A stretch of 50,455 nucleotides of DNA from an uncultured Porphyromonadaceae bacterium. GTDB lineage: Bacteria; Bacteroidota; Bacteroidia; Bacteroidales; Muribaculaceae. Position 1 is the stretch's first letter; every line of letters begins with the position of its first letter. Below, one piece after another: positions 11,101 to 19,203 of the stretch. Under the pieces are notes generated by a model. It saw only the letters and a program-made list of their open reading frames with translations. It was not told where the DNA came from and did no database searches. Where the stretch lies: contig CAMWVA010000007.1 of the NCBI GenBank assembly GCA_947177575.1, forward strand, positions 1 to 50,455, given 5' to 3'. The position numbers were made by a program, and so were the translations under genes.

Positions 11101-11112
11101 CATAATGACTGA
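8101..11112 (+). CDS. receiver-domain protein fused to a PEP synthase/PPDK-type ATP-binding domain
   Basis: The 1003-residue protein has an N-terminal receiver-like fold (about 15-165) and a second, apparently intact receiver domain (about 170-315). The second domain has an acidic pocket in VIEDS, a phosphoacceptor Asp in ISDVRF (about 247) and a Lys in VDKNSK (about 300). From about residue 430 comes a PEP synthase/pyruvate phosphate dikinase N-terminal ATP-grasp domain with GGKGRG and AVRSSSLLEDS. GPGRWGSSD is near residue 880. The phosphohistidine swivel domain and the PEP-binding barrel of true PEP synthase are absent, so it is unlikely to make PEP alone; a signalling or phosphotransfer role is inferred. 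I prefer ATG 8101, one base after the hemD stop, over the in-frame 8077 start that overlaps hemD. It is probably in the same operon. Confidence 0.8.
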   Translation: MQNVNDSVLGRLYLKDTAFQNLMQRRIFNVLLIATPYDAFMMEEDGRVDEQIYFEYVSLNLSSPPRFTKVANYEEAYKALEQQKFDLIIAMPGVDLSETFEQARRIDQLYPEIPFVVLTPFSKEVRRHIANENLEGVDYVFSWLGNVDLILAIIKLIEDRMNADSDIGEVGVQCILVIEDSIRFYSAVLPHIYKYLLKQSMIFSTEALNEHEQMFRMRGRPKVLLARDYEEAEALYRKYGRHILGIISDVRFPRNGEKDPYAGMDFARMVRAEDPCMPIIIESQESANREETERMGLEFVDKNSKTLPQNLRRAMSYLFGFGDFIVRDPATGNELMRIHDLKDLQKNIFNIPSDALFQHCMHNDISRWLYSRALFPIADAISTKKFTEITQAPTVRKLIFECIVKYRRMKNRGVVAVFRKDRFDRYSNFARIGQGSLGGKGRGLAFIDQIIKRNPVCEDFEGMQITIPRTIVLCTDIFDEFMESNNLYPVGLSNMSDQEILDRFLAARLPQTLIDDFKALFEVFDRPIAVRSSSLLEDSHYQPFAGVYSTYMIPRLKDVDKMLHLLSDAVKGVYASVFFADSKAYMNATSNVIDQEKMAVILQEVAGEDHDGYYYPSFSGVGRSLNYYPLNDEQAEEGVAEVAVGLGKYIVDGGMALRFSPRHPDKVLQTSTLELALRDTQTMLYALPSKVDGETRFTTDDGFNIVRIPVADAFKSGALKYLVSTFDVNDRVLRDTGFGPGRKVVTFANVLRQKVAPLAEVIDFMLSKGQYAMGRPVEIEFAGNLNPDAMSSKSKGTVYWLQMRPIVDKKEMLDDSIMKVDDSQLILRSDTALGHGVMDNVRYVVYVKPQTFDRSRNPEVAAEIEAINKRMVEKGEPYILIGPGRWGSSDSALGIPVRWAQIAGARLIVESALPGYRIEPSQGTHFFQNLTSFGVGYFTIDPTAGSGYFDSAYLDSLPAESESDAVRIVRFDNPLTIAINGRKSAGVVMKPDVAADTEAGHND

Positions 11113-11854
11113 CGATCTGCTCAACAGCACTGATTCGCTGACAAGTCTCGGAGCTCCGAGACCTGCCGGTGTGCTTGATGTTATGTTACACCCCTGGCGT
11201 ACACTGATGTTGCTGGAGCACATGGCTAAAGACTTGGCTTATATACCGGCTTTACGCGATGGCCTGCGGGAAGCAGCCCTTCTGCTTGATGCACAGCGTT
11301 GTGAGAATGTCGCTTTGTCGGCAAGAAATACAGATATGGCTGTGCGTTTGCGTGAGGCAATAGAAGCACTGACACGCAGCAATGCTGCTCTTGAAAAAGC
11401 TAAAGAGCAGCTGGAGGACTATGAAGCTGTCGATGAGGCTATGAGACAGTTCACCGAGCAGCTTTCGCAGGCTGAGATTATGAAGCATAAGTACGAACAA
11501 CGTATAAGCACACTCAAGACTCAGTTACGCGATGCACGTGAGGCACTTACCGCACTGACCGGTGTAGCTTATGCAGACCCGGATGATCTTCAGATTATTG
11601 ACATGCGCGATTATATACATAATACTGTCAATATTCCTCCCCGTCGACCAGCCTCTTCGGAAGAATCAGCAGATGTGGTACCTGAAGATGTACCGCAGGA
11701 AGAACAGGAAACCGATATGCCGCCGGAACCGCCCGGTCCTATTATGCCTCCCCCGAAACGCCGTCGCAAACCGTCACCTTATCTTCCGCCTGCTTCCGAG
11801 CGACTTCGCACCGATGATTCCGACTGGTGGGTAGACCTGCCTGAAGAACTATAG
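11105..11854 (+). CDS. conserved coiled-coil protein of unknown function
   Basis: I do not recognise a named family. The 249 residues comprise a short N-terminal segment (LDVMLHPWRTLMLLEH), then a heptad-rich region of about residues 50-160 (Glu, Ala, Leu, Lys, Gln) that should form a coiled coil. A Pro/Glu-rich, probably disordered tail follows, with PPKRRRKPSPYLPP and a terminal DDSDWWVDLPEEL. There is no signal peptide or membrane helix. The ATG overlaps the stop of the receiver/ATP-grasp gene by 8 nt and a terminator follows at once, so it is the last gene of that run. Coupling with its neighbour suggests a scaffolding or partner role, which is inference. Confidence 0.6.
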   Translation: MTDDLLNSTDSLTSLGAPRPAGVLDVMLHPWRTLMLLEHMAKDLAYIPALRDGLREAALLLDAQRCENVALSARNTDMAVRLREAIEALTRSNAALEKAKEQLEDYEAVDEAMRQFTEQLSQAEIMKHKYEQRISTLKTQLRDAREALTALTGVAYADPDDLQIIDMRDYIHNTVNIPPRRPASSEESADVVPEDVPQEEQETDMPPEPPGPIMPPPKRRRKPSPYLPPASERLRTDDSDWWVDLPEEL

Positions 11855-11863
11855 GATAAAATG

Positions 11864-11904
11864 ACCCGTATCACTTTTTTTCAGTGATACGGGTTGTTTT
11901 GTTT
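11864..11904 (+). terminator. rho-independent terminator closing the 645-11854 run
   Basis: A perfect 12-bp stem (11864-11875 pairing with 11883-11894, outer bases ACCCG/CGGGT) with a T/C loop is followed by TGTTTTGTTT. It begins 10 nt after the stop of the coiled-coil gene. Confidence 0.85.
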
Positions 11905-11912
11905 ATACGGGC

Positions 11913-11943
11913 TTGTAGATTAATAAAAGAAATACTAAATTTG
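11913..11943 (+). promoter_or_regulatory. Bacteroidetes-type promoter for the 11995 gene
   Basis: The -7 element TAAATTTG lies at 11936-11943 and TTG at 11913-11915, with 20 nt between, identical in spacing to the 503-533 promoter. The leader to ATG 11995 would be about 45 nt. Confidence 0.75.
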
Positions 11944-11994
11944 CCGCAGTATCCTAAAAACTATTGTTCAACTAAAGCTTAACACTCAAAAAAC

Positions 11995-13983
11995 ATGAAC
12001 AAGTCTTTACTCACGATTGCTGCTTTTGCAGCTACACTACCCGTCATGGGCGAGACAGCGGTCTATGATGCTGTCTCATTGGCAGGCAACACCCGTCTGC
12101 AGGGTGTGGAACGCCTTGATGCACCGGCTTTTGCCAAGGGTCTTATGCGTGCTCCCGGTGATGCTCCGAATATCACATGGGGATATTGCGATGAGCCATA
12201 TAACGCTTTACCGCTCGGTACAGGCGAAGTAAAAATGGGTATTCTTATTGAGTCTGCTACTCTCAGCGGTATGGCTGGTAACCAGATAACCGCTCTTCAG
12301 ATAGCTAATCCTGCTGCTCAGGGAAATAACCGTTTTATCAACCCGTGTAGTTCAGTTACTATATGGGTAACTGAAGATCTTAACGGTACCCCTATTGCTA
12401 CTACTGAAGGGTCTCTGGGCTCCGGTGGTTTTGAGTGGTCAACAGTGACTTTTGATACTCCTATAGATATACCTGCTAACGGTGACCTCTTTGTCGGTTA
12501 TACTGTTGATGTACCTACTGACCCTGCTACTTACTGTTATATCTCTGATGGTTATTACACTGGCGGAGAGGGTGCCGGTCTTGTATATTCAGACCGTACT
12601 ATCAATGACCAGAATCAGATTGCTCCCGGTGAGTTAGCCTGGCGTGACTGGGCACCTGCTGCCGGCTATCTGTGTCTGCGCATTGTGGTAGAAGGTGATA
12701 ATCTGCCTATGAATTGTGCACGGCTTGCAGATGCTGCTGTACCCGGCACTGTAGTAAAGGGTGAGAAATTCTCTTTCGATACTACTGTCGTAGGTCAGGG
12801 CGCTAATAATGCTACTGAACTTACCTACCTTATGGAAATTGAAGGTATGGAGCCTCAGACTTATGTGGCTAAGCCTGCCGGTTCTGTTAACTTTAATGAA
12901 GTACAGACAGCTACTGTTGAGTTTACCAGCGATGTGATGGGTGTTAATATTCCCTACACTCTTACTCTTACTCAGGTTAACGGAGTCGATAATCTTTCCA
13001 TATCTTCAGTATCGGGCCTTCTTAATTCAGTAACTGAGGGTTATAAACGTAATGTCGTTTTTGAAGAGTTCACCGGTAACTGGTGCGGTTACTGCGTTAT
13101 GGGTATAGCCGGTATGGAATATATGCGTACTAATTATGCTGATAAAGGCTTTATCGGTATTGCAGTACATGGTCAGAGAGATCCCATGCAGGTAATGGAT
13201 ACTCCCGATATGCCCTATTATGAATTAGGTGCTAACTATATATCAAGTTTCCCGTCGTCATTCGTAAATCGTCAGATGGGAGTAAATGTATATCCTGCTC
13301 CTCCTACTATCGAGGAAGCTTTCCTTAATGTAGTTGATATACCTTCGATTGGCGAAATCAACGCTACATTCACTTATGACAACAAGACAGCCAACATAAG
13401 CACAACTACTACTTTTGGTCTGGATGTTGAGGAGGCTAATTTCAGCGTTGCTTATACAGTTATCGAGGATGAAGTAGGTCCGTATGTTCAGACTAACTAT
13501 ATGGCCGGCCAGCAGGGTGATTACTATGGCTGGGAATCTAAGCCTGCTCAGGTATCAATGAAATTCAATGAAGTAGCTCGCAAATGCTCGAAGCCTATGG
13601 GTATAGAGAACAGTCTGCCTGCATCAGTTGAAAAGGGTGTTGCATACGAATATGCAGAAGAGTTCCGTATGACGGGTGTAAAGACTCCTGCCAACTGCTC
13701 TCTTGTAGCTATGATAATAAACAACAACACTGGTCTGATAGAGAACGCTTGCATAGTTAAAGCTTCAGAGGATACAACAGGTATTGACTCGGTATCAGCA
13801 TCTGCCGCTTCTCTCGCTCAGGGTGGTTACGGCTTTGTTAAGGTAGCTGAGGCCGGAGCCGCTGTTTACACTGTAGACGGTCGCCGTGTAGCTGTAGCTG
13901 CTGAGGCTGGCAACATCGAACTTCCCGCCGGTATCTACATCGTATCAGCCAACGGTCGTGCTGCTAAAGTTGTAGTACGTTAA
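11995..13983 (+). CDS. secreted Omp28-related thioredoxin-fold protein with T9SS-like sorting tail
   Basis: The 662-residue protein has a signal peptide (MNKSLLTIAAFAATLPVMG). A beta-rich N-terminal region (about 30-230) resembles the N-terminus of the convergent 592-aa protein. Next comes an Ig-like segment and then an Omp28-related domain starting VVFEEFTGNWCGYC. The CGYC pair (about residues 364-367) is a thioredoxin-like redox motif. The last ~70 residues, with VYTVDGRRVAV and LPAGIYIVSANGRAAKVVVR, look like a type A T9SS sorting domain, so the protein should be exported across the outer membrane and released or anchored at the surface. Oxidoreductase activity is plausible but unproven. 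It converges with the next gene across a perfect palindrome. Confidence 0.8.
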   Translation: MNKSLLTIAAFAATLPVMGETAVYDAVSLAGNTRLQGVERLDAPAFAKGLMRAPGDAPNITWGYCDEPYNALPLGTGEVKMGILIESATLSGMAGNQITALQIANPAAQGNNRFINPCSSVTIWVTEDLNGTPIATTEGSLGSGGFEWSTVTFDTPIDIPANGDLFVGYTVDVPTDPATYCYISDGYYTGGEGAGLVYSDRTINDQNQIAPGELAWRDWAPAAGYLCLRIVVEGDNLPMNCARLADAAVPGTVVKGEKFSFDTTVVGQGANNATELTYLMEIEGMEPQTYVAKPAGSVNFNEVQTATVEFTSDVMGVNIPYTLTLTQVNGVDNLSISSVSGLLNSVTEGYKRNVVFEEFTGNWCGYCVMGIAGMEYMRTNYADKGFIGIAVHGQRDPMQVMDTPDMPYYELGANYISSFPSSFVNRQMGVNVYPAPPTIEEAFLNVVDIPSIGEINATFTYDNKTANISTTTTFGLDVEEANFSVAYTVIEDEVGPYVQTNYMAGQQGDYYGWESKPAQVSMKFNEVARKCSKPMGIENSLPASVEKGVAYEYAEEFRMTGVKTPANCSLVAMIINNNTGLIENACIVKASEDTTGIDSVSASAASLAQGGYGFVKVAEAGAAVYTVDGRRVAVAAEAGNIELPAGIYIVSANGRAAKVVVR

Positions 13984-14068
13984 GTAACCGAAGTCCTTAT
14001 ATAATAAATCGGGGAGGTATTACGTAATACCTCCCCGATTTATTATATAAGGACTTCGGTTACTTAAC
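13979..14068. terminator. 90-bp perfect palindrome between convergent genes, probable bidirectional terminator
   Basis: Pairing outward from the centre (between 14023 and 14024, in TACGTA), all 45 base pairs match with no loop. The stem core is GGGGAGG/CCTCCCC flanked by AT-rich arms (AATAAATC and GATTTATT), so each strand reads a GC stem followed by a T-rich stretch, as a bidirectional terminator would. The arms run into both genes. The plus-strand stop TAA (13981-13983) and the minus-strand stop (14060-14062) both lie inside the palindrome, read in different frames of the same arm sequence. Perfect symmetry of this length is unusual for a terminator. Confidence 0.75.
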
Positions 14069-15838
14069 TATTACCTTTTCAGTCTTATTTCCTGTCTTAC
14101 GTATATAAAGACCGGGAGTAAGTTCCTGTCCATTCATAAGTATACCGGAAACAGAATATATTTCACTTTGAGAATTGTTTTCTGGTGTGATGAAATCTAC
14201 TCTCGAAGGATCCTCTATCTCTGAAAAGAGAAGATTGGAAGCATTCAGAATAGGACAGTCAGCAGCATTCTGAGAATTGTAATTGCCTATAAAAGCTACA
14301 ATCTGTAGATTCTCGCGTACCCAAACCTGAGAAAGATTAAATTCACAGCTATACTCATATTCGTCACCATTGAATTCAATAGGGTCTCCCCATGTAGAAT
14401 TGACGGCACGGTTAACATGATTATGGATATATTCACCTGCGGCTCCAGCTTGATTTCTGGCCTTGATATTATCCTCGACTATATAGACAGTGATGGTAGG
14501 ATTATCACAAAGCTGTTCAAGAGACTTCGCACCGTTGACTTTGACAGTAAGGTGATTGGCATCTTCGGAATCAATCTCACCGGTGATATTGAGCGATACA
14601 AAAGCCGGTTCGTTAAGAGCTTTGCGCCATGTACCTTCCATCTCGGCAGATGAAGAGGGGCACCATACAGCAGTGTGATCGTTATGAACATCACGGTCAA
14701 CAGCCATAGCCGGAGCATAAGTCTGGCCGCCATCATTGAAAAGCCACAGATAGTTTGCATCGAAAGATGTTGTGAGCCAATCGGTGTAGAAACCCGAGTG
14801 ATGACATATTACCAAAATATCGTTTCGGAATTCCTCTTTCTCCAAAGCATCATGTATATAGTTGCCGACACGGGGACAGTTAGGACACTGCTCGGTGGTG
14901 AACTCCTCAACGATGACACGATGTTTGAAGTCATGCTGTACAATGAGGAAATCCGCTGTCAGGGTATTATCGCTCATATCCTCATCAAGACCTTCGTTGA
15001 TATTGTCAAGTGTGACTGTAACTGATCCGTGGCCGTCACCCATCGACTCTATACCTAAAGGTACCTCAACCGTGAACTCATCGGATTGTCCGTAAGGAAT
15101 ATTACACTCCACGTATGCTGTACCGGTTTTCTCACCGTCAACAAACGCATTTACGTCGAAGCCTGTTACAGTATATGTGGCAAGATTCTGTACAGTACCT
15201 TTTATCTGTATTGTGCCACGGTCGATGATGTAGACATCGGGAGTAACAAGATTGAGGAAAGCGAGATTTACCTTAGGTAAATTGTCACCGCTCACGAGTG
15301 CTTCCACACAGAGTGTTCCTTCATCAGAGTGATCTTCCCAAGGCTCATCACCAAATTTGAGAAAGAATGCATTTGATACCGGAACGGGGAGTATTCCAAG
15401 ACCCTGTGAGGTCTTCTTCTGGAAGAAAGAATAGCCGATATACAGGCCATTTTCATTATCGGAAGGAATATTCCATGGAGTAGAGAATTTTACTTCATTC
15501 CAACCCTTTACAATTTTTGGATCAGAATCGGAAGTTATGGTTTCCTCCACGAGATTCTCTCCATCAAGTTCACTACGTAGCCAGACAGTCAGTTCTTCGA
15601 CATTGAGACGGGAATATAAACCGGCTTTAATACCGTTAATCTGATTACCTCCGTAAGTATTGAGAGTGGAAGCAGTTATATATATTGCTCCGGATACCCA
15701 GGTCTGACTATCGCTACATCTGACATTCTCTGTGGGAATCTGATCCGCACAATATCCGAGATTTACATCGGATATCTGGGCATGTCCGGCCCCATAGAGA
15801 CCAAGACATGCCAAGATAGTGATAATGAATTTTCTCAT
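14060..15838 (-). CDS. secreted Omp28-related thioredoxin-fold protein with T9SS-like sorting tail
   Basis: The 592-residue protein has a signal peptide ending ...AGHA with Gln as the first mature residue, in line with the Bacteroidetes 'Q-rule' for N-terminal pyroglutamate. The N-terminal beta domain (about 22-210) parallels that of the 662-aa convergent protein (both have LGYC or GYCD, NQI and VWL segments). An Ig-like linker follows, then an Omp28/thioredoxin-like domain opening VIVEEFTTEQCPNCP. The CPNC pair is near residues 316-319. The C-terminal SVSGILMNGQ...LTPGLYIRK...VIVK is a T9SS-like sorting tail. The start codon overlaps the preceding gene's stop (TAATG), implying translational coupling with the choice-of-anchor-J gene. 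The function is probably a surface redox-fold or binding protein. Confidence 0.8.
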   Translation of the reverse strand: MRKFIITILACLGLYGAGHAQISDVNLGYCADQIPTENVRCSDSQTWVSGAIYITASTLNTYGGNQINGIKAGLYSRLNVEELTVWLRSELDGENLVEETITSDSDPKIVKGWNEVKFSTPWNIPSDNENGLYIGYSFFQKKTSQGLGILPVPVSNAFFLKFGDEPWEDHSDEGTLCVEALVSGDNLPKVNLAFLNLVTPDVYIIDRGTIQIKGTVQNLATYTVTGFDVNAFVDGEKTGTAYVECNIPYGQSDEFTVEVPLGIESMGDGHGSVTVTLDNINEGLDEDMSDNTLTADFLIVQHDFKHRVIVEEFTTEQCPNCPRVGNYIHDALEKEEFRNDILVICHHSGFYTDWLTTSFDANYLWLFNDGGQTYAPAMAVDRDVHNDHTAVWCPSSSAEMEGTWRKALNEPAFVSLNITGEIDSEDANHLTVKVNGAKSLEQLCDNPTITVYIVEDNIKARNQAGAAGEYIHNHVNRAVNSTWGDPIEFNGDEYEYSCEFNLSQVWVRENLQIVAFIGNYNSQNAADCPILNASNLLFSEIEDPSRVDFITPENNSQSEIYSVSGILMNGQELTPGLYIRKTGNKTEKVIVK

Positions 15839-18800
15839 TATTCTTTCACAATGATTTTAGATGTTTTTACTGAACCGTCGCTATAGGTTGTACGTACGAT
15901 ATTAACACCTTTGACAAGACCTCTTACACGAAGACCGTTAATGTCGTATATCTCTGTTGAGACAGCTTCGGCAGCATTCTCTACGCTATCTACACCGGAC
16001 TCATTGTTCCATTTCTGCATATCGTAGATGAAAATATCATCAAGCTTGAGTACATACTGACCGTTGCAGTCATGGTGGCGGAAGAGCACCGAAATATCCT
16101 GATCTGCATAGTCTGCAAGGTCAATCACATGCTCAACCCATTCGTCAGCAGATTCCTCTTCAAGGGTTTCCGAGAATACAGGCTGGAGATTATTGAGATT
16201 AGCCGGATCCTGAATATCTTCAGGTGCAGCTACGTAGACACTGTAGTGTTCAGCATAACGCTCATGGTGGTGAGAAGCAGCATACCAGCGTAACATAGCA
16301 CCGTCATCAGGAACAGTTACAACAGGCGAGATAAGCCAGTTGTCGGGCTCTATAGCACCCTGATAGAAAGAATAGGAAGTTGAACCGAAGCAGTCATCTC
16401 CATCATGTACCCATTCCGGATTCAGACCCCATAGATTGTAACCGAGATTCCAGCAATCTCCGTCCATATCGGCATCATAGAAAGACCAGCCGTTTCCTTG
16501 GTCCTCTACATCACCGATAAGAAGTATGCCCTCAGCCTCTTTTGTCGAACCGTAGCAGTAAATGTCTACATCACCACCTGTGGTCTTGAAAGTTATGGTA
16601 CCGTCAAATTCACCCTCCTCAGAAGGATAGAACCATACACCTACCTGTGTGGTCTGATTAAACTGTACCTGGCCTGTAGGAACAACTCCATAGAAAGGAT
16701 GACTTGAAACGCAGTCAAGAACTTCAAGAGGTGCGCTACCTGTATTCTTAAGGGTTACAGTAGCGGTAAGATAGCGATTTTCACCTATATAAATAGGACG
16801 TTCGAAGATAACTTCGTTGGTAGTGGCCTCAACGTCATGCTCCTTGAAGTCCTCTACACGGATACGGAAGTTAGAGATTTCCATACGGTCTTTCTCCGAG
16901 ATGATTCCATCACCGTTCTTGCTATAGCGGAAACGGAAGCTATGATTACCTGGTATACTTATCAGATAGGCTCTCCAGAATTCTTCTTTGTCAACACAGT
17001 CTGAACTTGCATCAGTCTGGTTAGGATATACACTCATTGTGCCTGAAGTCATGGGATGAGTCATTTCGATATATCCCATATCGCCTATCCAATAAGCGTT
17101 CTCCGGATCAGGACATGAACCGTTAAGAACACCGTCCCAAGTTATATAGCCGGCTTTGCCTTCAGGGATAGTGAAGTCAATCTGGAACCACGAATCGGTA
17201 ACCATATCATCAGCTTCGCCTGAATTAGCGTTATATGCCACACCGTTTTCAACCTCGAAAGGATAAGACTCATTAGTAGAGAAGGCGGTAACATACTCGG
17301 AGCCTAAAGTGACTACACTTGAGAAGTCTGCCATGCGACGTACGAGAGCTTTTACAACAGCAGTCATATTACCGCCGGTTGTCTCGATAAGAATTTCAGT
17401 CTCATACTGTCCGGCTTCATTGGTACGAAGAGTTACAGGAATTTCAATTGTTTCCAGCAGCTCTGCCTGTGAAGAAGGACATGTGACAGTGAAATTGTCA
17501 GAGGAAGAAGTTACATTGGTAACTTTGAGCGGATTCAGACCCTTGCTTCGGATAACGAGTACACCTTGGGCTTCGATTCCGGTCTCATCTTTAATCATGT
17601 AGTTGCCGAGATTAACCTCAGGAGTCTCAAGCACTGCTGCGTCAGCTTCGGCCGGATTGCAGACGAGTTCAAGGTCATACACATAAAGACCGTTCTTCTC
17701 ATCACCTGTATAAGCGAGACCTTCATACTGGAAACGTACAGAGTGTTTGCCGGGGGCAAATTCAAGAGTTCCGGTGATGTCATCTTCAAGACCGTTGAAG
17801 GTCTGAGCCGGTTCATCGGCGTTGTCAATGAAATAGCCGCCGGCATTCTGATACCAGTAACCTGTATTATTGCTTTGTCCCTTCCATGCGAATACGCCTA
17901 ACTGACCTTCGGGAACTTCAAATTCGATATTGAGTTTGGAAGTTCCGGCACTACCGTTTGTTGTAGAACGCGCTACCTGTGTTCCGTCGGCAATAGTAGT
18001 GATTTCAAACGGATACTCAATATTAGTTGTGAAAGTGAAATCTCCGTTCTTCACAGCAGCAGAGTAGTCAGGAGTAGGTATAGCAGTGGCTGCATAGAAG
18101 ACAATGATAGGCTCGGGAGTAGTATTGTTACCGTCATATTCGAGTGATACCATGCCCTCGAAGTCACCTATTGTTTTGGGAAGGAAGTTAACATTTATCT
18201 CCTGTACCTGACGTGCCGGGATAGTGCCGACTTCAGGTTCAGCTGAGAAAGAGTCGTCGTCAGAATCACATTCGATAGCAAAATCCACCTCGGTATCACT
18301 GACATTGACTACAGAGAACTGATTTGATGTACCTTGATTCACAAAAGAATCTGAAAGGGTATAGCTCTCATTGAAAGCTATAAGTTTAGGTTCATCGGAA
18401 GGAAGAGTCGCATAGAAGCCTCTATATAAAGCCTGCGTACCCATTGTAGTGCCGCCGTCGTTAGTATAGTTCATTATACCGAACGAGGTATCGGTGGTGA
18501 TAGCTTCAAAGTCACCTATTACCTGGAATACAAGCTGGTCCTGAGGAGCAAGTTTCCCATCTTCGGTTACAGTACCGGCAATAAGAACCTCAGTATAGTA
18601 AGTACCGACTGTACCTGCTATTGTGGCAGTATCAAAATTTGATGAAGTTGGAATCGTAATCGTATTGGAGGTAGCGTCGTAGGTACCTGTAATATCATAG
18701 TCAACACCTACGGCCCACTCTGTGGATTGAGCCTCCAGATTAAAAAGACGGCTTATGATTACCTTATCGCCGTCAACACGGATATCAATAGGATAAGTGG

Positions 18801-19095
18801 TAATGTCACCGCCTTCGTAGGAGAAGATATAGCTTTTATGATACTTTTGGGCAGCTACGAAATACTCCTTTGCCGCTGAGTCCTCTTTACGGATAGCACG
18901 CATTTGTGTAGGAAGAGCTGGCCGTGTCGGAGCTGCTGTCAGCGCTTCCGGGGCCGGAAGCTTTTCAAGAGGAAGCTTGAAATTCAAGTTCCATGCGTCG
19001 AAGTTGGCTGGTATTTCAATCACATCAGGCTCCGTAGGAACTGCCCATGATGAAAAACCGATAACTCCGGCGAGAAGAAATGTAGATTTTCTCAT
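15838..19095 (-). CDS. large secreted protein with ASH/Ig-like repeats, choice-of-anchor-J domain and T9SS-like tail
   Basis: The 1085-residue protein begins with a signal peptide (MRKSTFLLAGVIGFSSWA). It contains several beta-sandwich repeats of the ASH/choice-of-anchor-D type (for example SFVNQG...FSVVNVSD and TVTLKNTGSAPLEV). Two related inserts open with FTTNIEYPFEI and FSTNESYPFEV. A choice-of-anchor-J/cleaved-adhesin-like domain lies around residues 860-1030, with WSFYDADMDGDCWNLG, DNWLISPVV and LKLDDIFIYD. The tail EIYDINGLRVRG...KIIVKE is a T9SS-like sorting signal. Such proteins are surface-exposed binding or adhesive proteins; the ligand is unknown. It is the first gene of a two-gene unit with the Omp28-like gene and lies downstream of an AraC-type regulator gene on the same strand. 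Confidence 0.75.
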   Translation of the reverse strand: MRKSTFLLAGVIGFSSWAVPTEPDVIEIPANFDAWNLNFKLPLEKLPAPEALTAAPTRPALPTQMRAIRKEDSAAKEYFVAAQKYHKSYIFSYEGGDITTYPIDIRVDGDKVIISRLFNLEAQSTEWAVGVDYDITGTYDATSNTITIPTSSNFDTATIAGTVGTYYTEVLIAGTVTEDGKLAPQDQLVFQVIGDFEAITTDTSFGIMNYTNDGGTTMGTQALYRGFYATLPSDEPKLIAFNESYTLSDSFVNQGTSNQFSVVNVSDTEVDFAIECDSDDDSFSAEPEVGTIPARQVQEINVNFLPKTIGDFEGMVSLEYDGNNTTPEPIIVFYAATAIPTPDYSAAVKNGDFTFTTNIEYPFEITTIADGTQVARSTTNGSAGTSKLNIEFEVPEGQLGVFAWKGQSNNTGYWYQNAGGYFIDNADEPAQTFNGLEDDITGTLEFAPGKHSVRFQYEGLAYTGDEKNGLYVYDLELVCNPAEADAAVLETPEVNLGNYMIKDETGIEAQGVLVIRSKGLNPLKVTNVTSSSDNFTVTCPSSQAELLETIEIPVTLRTNEAGQYETEILIETTGGNMTAVVKALVRRMADFSSVVTLGSEYVTAFSTNESYPFEVENGVAYNANSGEADDMVTDSWFQIDFTIPEGKAGYITWDGVLNGSCPDPENAYWIGDMGYIEMTHPMTSGTMSVYPNQTDASSDCVDKEEFWRAYLISIPGNHSFRFRYSKNGDGIISEKDRMEISNFRIRVEDFKEHDVEATTNEVIFERPIYIGENRYLTATVTLKNTGSAPLEVLDCVSSHPFYGVVPTGQVQFNQTTQVGVWFYPSEEGEFDGTITFKTTGGDVDIYCYGSTKEAEGILLIGDVEDQGNGWSFYDADMDGDCWNLGYNLWGLNPEWVHDGDDCFGSTSYSFYQGAIEPDNWLISPVVTVPDDGAMLRWYAASHHHERYAEHYSVYVAAPEDIQDPANLNNLQPVFSETLEEESADEWVEHVIDLADYADQDISVLFRHHDCNGQYVLKLDDIFIYDMQKWNNESGVDSVENAAEAVSTEIYDINGLRVRGLVKGVNIVRTTYSDGSVKTSKIIVKE

Positions 19096-19144
19096 ATTAG
19101 GTTTAGTGTTGAAGTTATGGACGGAAGTCCGTTTTTTGATGTCT

Positions 19145-19152
19145 CAAATTTA
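19145..19152 (-). promoter_or_regulatory. -7 element candidate upstream of the choice-of-anchor-J gene
   Basis: Read on the minus strand, this is TAAATTTG, matching the Bacteroidetes -7 consensus and lying 50 nt before ATG 19095. I see no convincing -33 element at the expected distance, so the site may be weak or activator-dependent, which would fit the regulator gene next door. That link is inference. Confidence 0.45.
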
Positions 19153-19203
19153 AGAGTTAAATATGAAATATGTTAAATTATGGACCGTTTAAATCGTAAA
19201 TTG

